Source: Lachnospiraceae bacterium
GTDB taxonomy: Bacteria; Bacillota_A; Clostridia; Lachnospirales; Lachnospiraceae
NCBI GenBank assembly: GCA_017960415.1
Contig: JAGCZE010000159.1
Span: 1 to 5,611 of the forward strand
Length of the DNA stretch: 5,611 nucleotides
Reading direction: 5' to 3'
Shown here piece after piece: positions 1-5,167 of the stretch (position 1 is the first letter of the stretch; every line of letters starts with the position of its first letter). The translations under genes were made by a program, and so were the position numbers. The notes under the pieces were generated by a model that was not told the origin of the DNA, made no database searches, and was given only the letters and a program-made list of their open reading frames with translations.

Positions 1-2270
1 GTGGTCCCGTTGCGGTTCCTTCACAGGATATGGTACTCGGTATTTATTATCTGACACTGAAGAAAGAGGGAGATCCCGGCGAGGGCAAGTTCTTCAAGAA
101 CATGAACGAAGCCATCCTCGCATACGAGAACGGCGACATTACTCTTCAGGCACCCATCAAGGTACGCCGTGAAGGTATCTGGCCCGAGACCGGCGAGAAG
201 ATCTCCAAAGTCCTGGATACAACACTCGGAAGATTCTTCTTCAATGAGGCTATTCCGCAGGATCTTGATTATGTGGACAGAAAAGACAAGGACCATTTCC
301 TTGATCTGGAGATCGACTTCCTTGTAAAGAAAAAGGAACTGAAAGGTATCCTTGAAAAATGTATCAATACCCACGGTGCTACAATGACAGCCGAGACACT
401 CGATGCCATCAAGGCTCTGGGTTATAAATATTCGACACGTGCGGCTATGACGGTTTCCATTTCCGACATGACCGTTCCGCCCGAGAAGAAGGTTATCATC
501 GCCGAGACAGAAGCAACGATCGATCAGATCGCAGCCAAGTACCGTCGTGGTATGATGACCGAGGAAGAGCGTTACAAGACCGTTATCGAGATCTGGAGAG
601 ATGCGGATGACCGTATCACCAAGAAACTGATGGAAGGTCTTGATAAATACAACAATATTTACATGATGGCCGATTCGGGAGCCCGTGGTTCCGAGAAGCA
701 GATCAAACAGCTTGCCGGAATGCGTGGTCTGATGGCAGATACATCAGGTAAGACCATCGAGCTGCCTATCAAGGCGAACTTCCGTGAAGGTCTTGACGTT
801 CTGGAATACTTCATTTCCGCACACGGTGCACGTAAAGGTCTGTCGGATACAGCGCTTCGTACAGCCGACTCGGGTTACTTAACACGTCGTCTGGTTGACG
901 TTTCGCAGGAGATCGTTATCCGTGAGGATGACTGCTGTGAGGGTGCTGCAGAGATACCCGGCATGGTCGTAAAGGCATTTGCGGACGGCAAGGAAGTGAT
1001 CGAGTCCCTGAAGGACGGTATCACAGGACGTTTTGCATGCGAAGATATTTATGATGATAATAAGCAGCTTATAGTAGCGAAGAACCATATGATCACGCCT
1101 CGTCGTGCCGCTGCTATCTGCGATACAAAGGCAATTAAGGAAGCTGGATTCAATGCTTCTGTCAAGATCCGTACAGCTCTGACCTGTCGTTCACATTCGG
1201 GCGTCTGCGCGAAGTGCTACGGTGCGAACATGGCTTCCGGTGAGCCTGTTCAGGTCGGTGAAGCAGTTGGTATCATTGCCGCACAGTCTATCGGTGAGCC
1301 CGGTACACAGCTTACGATGCGTACCTTCCATACCGGTGGTGTTGCAGGTAACGATATCACACAGGGTCTTCCCCGTGTCGAGGAGCTTTTCGAGGCTCGT
1401 AAGCCGAAGGGACTTGCTATCATCGCTGAATTCGGCGGTGAAGTCCAGATCAAGGATACCAAGAAGAAGCGTGAGATCGTGATCACTTCAAAGGATCCCG
1501 AGAAGGCTGAGTCAAAGACCTACCTGATCCCTTACGGTTCACGTATCAAGGTTACCGACGGACAGATTCTTGAAGCCGGTGACGAACTGACCGAAGGTTC
1601 CGTAAATCCTCACGATATCCTGAAGATCAAGGGCGTACGCGCAGTTCAGGACTACATGATCCAGGAAGTTCAGCGTGTATACCGTCTGCAGGGTGTTGAG
1701 ATCAACGATAAGCATATCGAAGTTATTGTTCGTCAGATGATGAAGAAGGTTCGTATCGAGGAAAGCGGAGATACAGAGTATCTGCCCGGCAGCAGCGTAG
1801 ATCTTCTTGATTATGAAGAGACCAACGAGAAAATGATCGCAGAGGGCAAGCAGCCCGCTGACGGCAAGCAGACCATGCTCGGTATCACCAAGGCTGCTCT
1901 TGCTACCAACTCGTTCCTGTCGGCAGCATCATTCCAGGAGACCACCAAGGTTCTGACCGAGGCGGCCAGCCATGGCAAGATCGATCCGTTGATCGGACTG
2001 AAGGAAAATGTTATCATCGGTAAGCTTATCCCCGCAGGTACAGGTATGAAACAGTACCGCAATGTACATCTTTCAACCGATACCAACGAGGAAGAGGAGA
2101 AGTTCGAAGAGTACGAAGGTTACAGCCAGGGACAGGACTTCTACCAGGATGATGACGACAGCTCAATGTATGATGCCGGAGAAGATGATGATTTCGTTGA
2201 TGAAGGCGCATATTATGAGGGCGATGACGAAAACGAAGACGGCGAAGGTAGTGATGAGGACAATATTTGA
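1..2270 (+). CDS. rpoC: DNA-directed RNA polymerase subunit beta' (RpoC), C-terminal part, 5'-truncated by window
   Basis: This is the beta' subunit of the cytoplasmic core RNA polymerase. The open frame enters at base 3 and reads through [12 protein letters not shown], so the catalytic NADFDGD motif lies just upstream of the window. Visible landmarks are the SGARGS region (from about 669), the bridge helix around [19 protein letters not shown] (about 801-905), four zinc-ligand cysteines (DDC at 933, then 1185, 1206 and 1215 in [11 protein letters not shown]), and the trigger loop MRTFHTGG (1317-1340) with its catalytic Arg and His. There is no large insertion in the trigger loop, as expected outside Proteobacteria. 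The last 60 or so residues are extremely rich in Asp and Glu (about 2086-2267). The gene ends in tandem stops TGA TAG and is followed by a strong terminator. The frame is intact. Identification is certain; the true start is outside the window. Confidence 0.99.
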   Translation, partial: GPVAVPSQDMVLGIYYLTLKKEGDPGEGKFFKNMNEAILAYENGDITLQAPIKVRREGIWPETGEKISKVLDTTLGRFFFNEAIPQDLDYVDRKDKDHFLDLEIDFLVKKKELKGILEKCINTHGATMTAETLDAIKALGYKYSTRAAMTVSISDMTVPPEKKVIIAETEATIDQIAAKYRRGMMTEEERYKTVIEIWRDADDRITKKLMEGLDKYNNIYMMADSGARGSEKQIKQLAGMRGLMADTSGKTIELPIKANFREGLDVLEYFISAHGARKGLSDTALRTADSGYLTRRLVDVSQEIVIREDDCCEGAAEIPGMVVKAFADGKEVIESLKDGITGRFACEDIYDDNKQLIVAKNHMITPRRAAAICDTKAIKEAGFNASVKIRTALTCRSHSGVCAKCYGANMASGEPVQVGEAVGIIAAQSIGEPGTQLTMRTFHTGGVAGNDITQGLPRVEELFEARKPKGLAIIAEFGGEVQIKDTKKKREIVITSKDPEKAESKTYLIPYGSRIKVTDGQILEAGDELTEGSVNPHDILKIKGVRAVQDYMIQEVQRVYRLQGVEINDKHIEVIVRQMMKKVRIEESGDTEYLPGSSVDLLDYEETNEKMIAEGKQPADGKQTMLGITKAALATNSFLSAASFQETTKVLTEAASHGKIDPLIGLKENVIIGKLIPAGTGMKQYRNVHLSTDTNEEEEKFEEYEGYSQGQDFYQDDDDSSMYDAGEDDDFVDEGAYYEGDDENEDGEGSDEDNI

Positions 2271-2294
2271 TAGTCCCGTCTACAACCGGCGCAC

Positions 2295-2357
2295 ATGAAG
2301 TGAAGGCTCATGAACCGGATCAGAATGATCACGCATGAAGCAAAGGCTCATGAATCG
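2295..2357 (+). repeat. 23-base imperfect direct repeat, two copies 40 bases apart
   Basis: Copies at 2295-2317 and 2335-2357 match at 20 of 23 positions (ATGAAG, two variable bases, AAGGCTCATGAA, one variable base, CG). CATGAA occurs four times in the block, at 2294, 2309, 2334 and 2349. The period of 40 is not a multiple of three, so the two copies lie in different frames and cannot be a repeated peptide in one intact protein. Read in their own frames they give HEVKAHEP and HEAKAHES, which may hint at decayed coding sequence. The block lies between the rpoC stop and the terminator, so it is in the 3' untranslated region of the rpoC message. Its function is unknown. Confidence 0.7.
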
Positions 2358-2402
2358 AAAGATTTCGGGCGTCACAGCCGAATGGTAACCAAATAAAAAA
2401 TT

Positions 2403-2448
2403 GCAGGCTCTTTGCCGGACAATAACCGGTGAAGGGCCTGCTTTTTTT
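2403..2448 (+). terminator. Rho-independent terminator of the rpoC transcript
   Basis: A 16-base-pair stem pairs 2403-2418 with 2426-2441, starting GCAGGC and closing GCCTGC, with three G-U wobbles and a 7-base loop ACAATAA. It is followed directly by seven T residues (2442-2448). The stretch just upstream (2391-2400) is almost all A, so the hairpin could also stop weak transcription coming from the other side. It isolates rpoC from the next gene, which has its own promoter. Confidence 0.95.
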
Positions 2449-2500
2449 CGATCAAAAAACTATCTGTAATCAGTCTGTTTGATAGCATATGTATGTATTC

Positions 2501-2528
2501 TTGACAATCATATTGATTAGTCTATAAT
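2501..2528 (+). promoter_or_regulatory. Sigma-A type promoter of the MarR-GH43 gene
   Basis: A perfect -35 box TTGACA (2501-2506) and a perfect -10 box TATAAT (2523-2528) are separated by 16 bases. The predicted start of transcription is near 2535, giving a leader of about 50 bases. A promoter this close to consensus would be strong if unregulated. The repeats laid over it suggest it is normally held down by a repressor. Confidence 0.9.
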
Positions 2529-2551
2529 ACTAATTAGCTTTATAATTAGCT
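2506..2551 (+). promoter_or_regulatory. Candidate operator cluster for the MarR-family domain
   Basis: Three symmetric or repeated elements overlap the promoter. AATCA-TAT-TGATT (2506-2518) is a perfect inverted repeat in the spacer. ATTAGT-7-ACTAAT (2516-2534) is a perfect inverted repeat centred on the -10 box. TAATTAGCT occurs twice in direct orientation, at 2531-2539 and 2543-2551, just past the expected transcription start. MarR-family dimers typically bind AT-rich inverted repeats of roughly this size and repress their own promoters, so autoregulation by the encoded domain is the natural inference. The region is AT-rich, which makes chance symmetry more likely. Confidence 0.6.
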
Positions 2552-2570
2552 ATTAATAAAATAACCTAAA

Positions 2571-2575
2571 AGGAG
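2571..2575 (+). promoter_or_regulatory. Ribosome binding site of the MarR-GH43 gene
   Basis: AGGAG lies 11 bases before the ATG at 2587. It fixes this ATG as the start of the long frame, because the MarR fold begins immediately after it and no in-frame upstream alternative has a better site. The spacing is long, but the aldolase gene in this window has the same 11-base spacing. Confidence 0.85.
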
Positions 2576-2586
2576 TCTTTATTTAT

Positions 2587-4815
2587 ATGGAAAATGAAAT
2601 TAAAGACAGCTTTTTCAGGGAGTTGATCTATTTGTACAATGCGCATAAAAAGTACAATATGCAGCGATTCAACTCACTGGGCCTGAGTACCGGGCAGCCC
2701 AAGGTCCTGACCATACTTTTGAAAAATGAAGGCTTTGTACAGAAAGATCTTGCGGAACGGTGCATGGTCGAACCGGCGACGATGACCACACTGCTGCGAC
2801 GGATGGAACTGAACGGGCTCATTTACAAAAAGGCAACCTACGGAACGAACGGAAAAAGGGCAATGTCGGTATTTCTGACCGATAAAGGACGCGAACTTGC
2901 GGTCAAGGTTGAGGAAATGGCCGCGGAAAGCGATGAACTCTGCCTTTCGTCACTGAGCAGGGAAGAACGCGAAGCAATGTGCCGGTATATGCGACAGGCC
3001 CGCAGAACACTGGAGGAAAAGCTGGCAATGGAGGAAACCCAGCGCAAACAGATGCTCTGGAAGCAGATCACCGGAACAATAGTAGGAATCTTCCTGGCGC
3101 TGATCCTTGCTTCATGTACTGCAAAGCCGGTGGAAGATGGGCAGCAGAACACACCGGAGGTAAGTATTACCGAAACCGTTGGAAACGGCACGGATACTGC
3201 CGACACATCCGGCAACAATACAAACAGCACCGGCAATAACACCGACAACAACGATACTAACACAACAGAGGAGGAAAAACCCATGGAACTGACAGAAGCT
3301 TACAAGAAGTACGATTTTTCAAATCCGATATTTACACAGCATTTCGGTGCGGATCCCTATGCGATCGAATATGACGGAAGACTTTATATTTACATGACTG
3401 CGGACGCTTTTGAATATGATTCGCAGCAGAAGGTCAAGGAAAACAGCTACGGCAAAATCCAGTCGATCTATGTTGTTTCCACAGACGATATGATCAATTT
3501 CACCGATCACGGTGAGATACTTGTGGCAGGCAGCAAAGGTGCGGCAAAATGGGCTCACAACTCATGGGCTCCCGCAGCTTGCTGGAAAATGATCGACGGA
3601 AAGCCCAAATTCTTCCTGTATTTTGCTGATAATGGCGGCGGCATCGGCGTTCTGACAGCGGATTCACCGGTGGGTCCTTTTACCGATCCTCTCGGCAAGG
3701 CCCTGATCTCAAGAGATATCCCGAATTGCGGAAATGTACTCTGGCTCTTCGATCCTGCAGTACTTGAGGATGATGACGGAACAGGATATATCTATTTCGG
3801 CGGCGGAGTGCCCGAGGGCAAAGTGGCAGCACCCGGAACAGGCAGGGTTGCCAGGCTTGGCGCTGATATGATCAGCATTGACGGCGACGTTGTTTCACTG
3901 GATGTTCCCTATCTGTTCGAGGATTCCGGAATTCACAAATATGGCAACAAGTATTATTACACCTATTGTACCAACTGGAGTGTAGATCAGGCCGGAACCG
4001 ACACCTACGGTATCCACAATGCCGACATCGCAATGATGGAGAGCGACAGCCCGATGGGACCTTTCACGTTCAAGGAGGTCATCCTGCGCAATCCCGGAAC
4101 CGTATTCCAGCTCTGGGGCAACAATCATCATTGTGTATTCAAATTCAAGGATCAGTGGTATATCATTTACCATGCAAGGACACTTGAAAAGGCAATGCAC
4201 ATTGAAAAGGGATACAGATCTACCCATATTGACATGTTCGAAATGGGAGAGGACGGCACGATCGGTCAGATAAAGATGACTTATAAATCACGTCCCCAGT
4301 TGAAAAACGTCGATCCTTACGGATTTAATGCGGCTGTGAGCGTATCGCACATGGCAGGAGCAAATTTCGGTGACAGCGCTCTGAATCAGTGGAAAAACTA
4401 TATTCACAGCGGTATTGAAAGATCTGCTGATCCTCTGATGTCTGAGATCAACAAGGATACAGATGCCGCTGCGGCAGTTCCTTCATCGGCATGCGGCGGA
4501 ATTTCGTATGCTGCAGGCTTTGATCGCGGAGATTTCGTGGAAATACAGGGCGTTGATTTCGGCGAAGGCGGCAATGCTTCATTTGAGATGTATCTGAATA
4601 CAAAGGGCTCGGATGCGGTATTTGAGGTATATATTGACGATCCCGAAAGCGAGGCTTTCGCAAAGGTTGAAGCGACTGCTTCGGCAGGTGTCGAGGGCAC
4701 ATTTGCGAAGTACACCGGAGAAGCTTCGAAGATGCCCGAAGGCATCCACAATCTGTTTATTGTATGCACAAAGGGCGCAGATGTTGATGCTGCATTGTGG
4801 AAGTTCGTAAAATAA
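2587..4815 (+). CDS. MarR-family regulator fused to a membrane or lipoprotein segment and a GH43 arabinoxylan arabinofuranohydrolase with CBM6-like module
   Basis: One 742-residue frame carries five parts. Residues 1-147 form a full-length MarR repressor fold: helix 1 from about 5, helix-turn-helix about 52-74 (QKDLAERCMVEPATMTTLLR), wing about 78-98 ending FLTDKG, and a C-terminal dimer helix. The usual Asp of the wing is absent. Residues 156-177 are a basic then hydrophobic segment ending in lipobox LASC (Cys177). Residues 178-232 are a Thr/Asn/Asp/Ser-rich linker. Residues about 240-575 are a GH43 five-bladed propeller with likely base Asp256 (GADPYAIEYDGR), modulator Asp389 (LFDPAVLEDDDGTGY), acid Glu445 (FEDSGIHKYGNKYYY), and His514-His515 in GNNHH. 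The motifs resemble Bacillus XynD, which removes arabinose from arabinoxylan. Residues about 581-741 resemble CBM6, though the usual N-terminal Glu residues are not obvious. All catalytic acids are present, so activity is likely; exact specificity is inferred. The MarR-GH43 join is highly unusual. It may be a true sensor, or two fused genes. Confidence 0.9.
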   Translation: MENEIKDSFFRELIYLYNAHKKYNMQRFNSLGLSTGQPKVLTILLKNEGFVQKDLAERCMVEPATMTTLLRRMELNGLIYKKATYGTNGKRAMSVFLTDKGRELAVKVEEMAAESDELCLSSLSREEREAMCRYMRQARRTLEEKLAMEETQRKQMLWKQITGTIVGIFLALILASCTAKPVEDGQQNTPEVSITETVGNGTDTADTSGNNTNSTGNNTDNNDTNTTEEEKPMELTEAYKKYDFSNPIFTQHFGADPYAIEYDGRLYIYMTADAFEYDSQQKVKENSYGKIQSIYVVSTDDMINFTDHGEILVAGSKGAAKWAHNSWAPAACWKMIDGKPKFFLYFADNGGGIGVLTADSPVGPFTDPLGKALISRDIPNCGNVLWLFDPAVLEDDDGTGYIYFGGGVPEGKVAAPGTGRVARLGADMISIDGDVVSLDVPYLFEDSGIHKYGNKYYYTYCTNWSVDQAGTDTYGIHNADIAMMESDSPMGPFTFKEVILRNPGTVFQLWGNNHHCVFKFKDQWYIIYHARTLEKAMHIEKGYRSTHIDMFEMGEDGTIGQIKMTYKSRPQLKNVDPYGFNAAVSVSHMAGANFGDSALNQWKNYIHSGIERSADPLMSEINKDTDAAAAVPSSACGGISYAAGFDRGDFVEIQGVDFGEGGNASFEMYLNTKGSDAVFEVYIDDPESEAFAKVEATASAGVEGTFAKYTGEASKMPEGIHNLFIVCTKGADVDAALWKFVK
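3012..3030 (+). promoter_or_regulatory. Internal ribosome binding site and in-frame ATG at the MarR/lipoprotein junction
   Basis: GGAGG (3012-3016) precedes an in-frame ATG at 3028 by 11 bases, the same spacing as at the two assigned starts in this window. Starting here (residue 148) would give MEETQRKQMLWKQITG followed by the hydrophobic segment and lipobox, which is a normal lipoprotein precursor without the MarR domain. The position is exactly where a stand-alone MarR protein would end. Use of the site is inferred from sequence only; the GGAGG also simply encodes part of Leu-Glu-Glu-Lys. Confidence 0.5.
3052..3117 (+). other. Lipoprotein-type signal peptide / membrane segment with lipobox, inside the fusion protein
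   Basis: Residues 156-177 of the long product: a short basic start (Arg153, Lys154, Lys159), a 16-residue hydrophobic core from Ile161 to Ser176, and the lipobox Leu174-Ala175-Ser176-Cys177. This matches the signal peptidase II consensus, with Cys177 as the residue that would be lipidated. The core is short for a permanent membrane helix and typical of a lipoprotein signal. Basic residues before it favour cytoplasmic N-terminus and external C-terminus, which puts the MarR part inside and GH43 outside. Lying 155 residues into a protein is very unusual for a lipoprotein signal. Confidence 0.8.
3181..3276 (+). repeat. Low-complexity Thr/Asn/Asp/Gly linker coding region
   Basis: Residues 199-230 consist almost only of Gly, Asn, Thr, Asp, Ser and a final run of Glu, with NNTNSTGNN and NNTDNNDTNTT as examples. 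At DNA level it is an AAC/ACA-rich simple-sequence stretch. Such a linker between a lipidated cysteine and a carbohydrate-active domain is common in surface enzymes and spaces the catalytic part from the membrane. It contains no recognised fold. Confidence 0.8.
3269..3285 (+). promoter_or_regulatory. Second internal Shine-Dalgarno-like site with in-frame ATG before the GH43 domain
   Basis: AGGAGG (3269-3274) is a perfect Shine-Dalgarno sequence ending 8 bases before an in-frame ATG at 3283 (Met233). A product from here would be the bare GH43-CBM6 protein with neither regulator nor export signal, and would stay in the cytoplasm. The motif also encodes the Glu-Glu-Glu run (GAG GAG GAA), so it may be chance. 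Confidence 0.35.
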
Positions 4816-4826
4816 AGAACATTAAA

Positions 4827-4982
4827 TATTCACACCCCGTCCCTCGTAATTCGCAATCCGCCTGCTTCGCAGGCTACTTGCTCATTTACGGGGGGCGGGG
4901 TTACTGCTTCGCAGTATATGCCAATCGGAAAGCTCACTGAAAGCAAGCTTTCGTGAGCTTTTCGTTGGCATAACTGTGAATA
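4827..4982. repeat. 156-base hairpin-rich element bounded by an 8-base inverted repeat (MITE- or REP-like candidate)
   Basis: The outer ends are a perfect inverted repeat, TATTCACA (4827-4834) and TGTGAATA (4975-4982). Inside are four hairpins. A 16-base-pair stem pairs 4834-4849 with 4886-4901 with two wobbles. GCCTGC-TTC-GCAGGC (4860-4874) is nested within it. TACTGC-TTC-GCAGTA (4902-4916) follows, then a 25-base-pair stem from 4917 to 4972 with two single-base bulges. The 11-base palindrome CTGCTTCGCAG occurs twice (4862-4872 and 4904-4914). No clear target duplication is seen at the ends and no protein is encoded. It could be a dispersed repeat, a stabiliser of the upstream message, or part of its terminator. 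Confidence 0.75.
4917..4972 (+). terminator. Possible terminator or 3'-end hairpin of the MarR-GH43 transcript
   Basis: The inner part of this 25-base-pair hairpin pairs AAAGCTCAC with GTGAGCTTTT, and the arm is followed by TTTTCGTT. With an outer stem of TATGCCAA and TTGGCATA the T residues are themselves paired, so this is not a classic terminator. No better terminator exists between the stop codon at 4813 and the aldolase promoter, so if transcription stops here this hairpin is the best candidate. Confidence 0.4.
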
Positions 4983-5007
4983 GTAACAGAGATTATAAAA
5001 ATTTCAG

Positions 5008-5035
5008 TTGTTATTATCGCAAAATGTGTTATAAT
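5008..5035 (+). promoter_or_regulatory. Sigma-A type promoter of fba with extended -10
   Basis: A perfect -10 box TATAAT (5030-5035) is preceded by TG at 5027-5028, forming an extended -10 element. The -35 box TTGTTA (5008-5013) matches four of six consensus bases at a 16-base spacing, and the TG compensates. Transcription should begin near 5042, leaving a leader of about 125 bases before the aldolase start. Confidence 0.8.
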
Positions 5036-5041
5036 CATTAA

Positions 5042-5155
5042 CAGGTCGTCAGGAAGTCGGCAGTTTTGCTGCGCTTAAATTACAGCCGAATTTGCGTTCA
5101 GGCGGATGATCCCGTGCTGTTTAATACGCTTCCTGCGCAAAAGAATATAGGAAGG
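5042..5155 (+). promoter_or_regulatory. Long foldable 5' leader of fba, possibly with a pseudoknot
   Basis: Nested helices can be drawn by eye. CAGGAAG (5050-5056) pairs with CTTCCTG (5129-5135), TTAAA (5075-5079) with TTTAA (5120-5124), and CAGC (5083-5086) with GCTG (5116-5119). The apical loop holds TTTGCG (5091-5096), which can pair with CGCAAA (5136-5141) just 3' of the first helix, forming a pseudoknot. TCGGC (5057-5061) could alternatively pair with GCCGA (5085-5089). The structure ends 8 bases before the ribosome binding site AGGAAGG (5149-5155), and there is no terminator in the leader, so any control would act on translation. It matches no riboswitch class I recognise. Confidence 0.45.
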
Positions 5156-5167
5156 ACGGAATTATTT

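Noticed and set aside
1222..1482. 86-codon plus-strand frame inside rpoC, and several minus-strand frames within rpoC, GH43 and fba
   Set aside because: They are shadows of strongly conserved genes in other frames, with no ribosome binding sites or domains.
2255..2333. A -1 frameshift near the rpoC stop would extend the protein into the repeat block (reading HEVKAHEPDQNDHA)
   Set aside because: There is no slippery heptamer between the frame's last upstream stop at 2255 and the rpoC stop, and no stimulating structure is placed correctly.
2310..2396. 28-codon open frame with an ATG after the rpoC stop
   Set aside because: It has no ribosome binding site, is composed mostly of the direct-repeat block, and ends in the A-rich tract just before the terminator; most likely not a gene.
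2838..3284. 148-codon open frame on the minus strand opposite the MarR and linker region
   Set aside because: It is antisense to a well-supported gene, has no recognisable domain, and its Ser/Val/Leu-rich composition is what the complement of the Thr/Asn/Asp linker gives.
4816..5007. CRISPR array or tRNA gene suggested by the repeated palindromes
   Set aside because: Only two short palindromes are repeated, with no regular repeat-spacer pattern and no cloverleaf; the hairpin element explains them.
5042..5167. Known riboswitch or T-box in the fba leader
   Set aside because: I found no T-box sequence and no signature of a class I can name; only the generic structured-leader description is supported.
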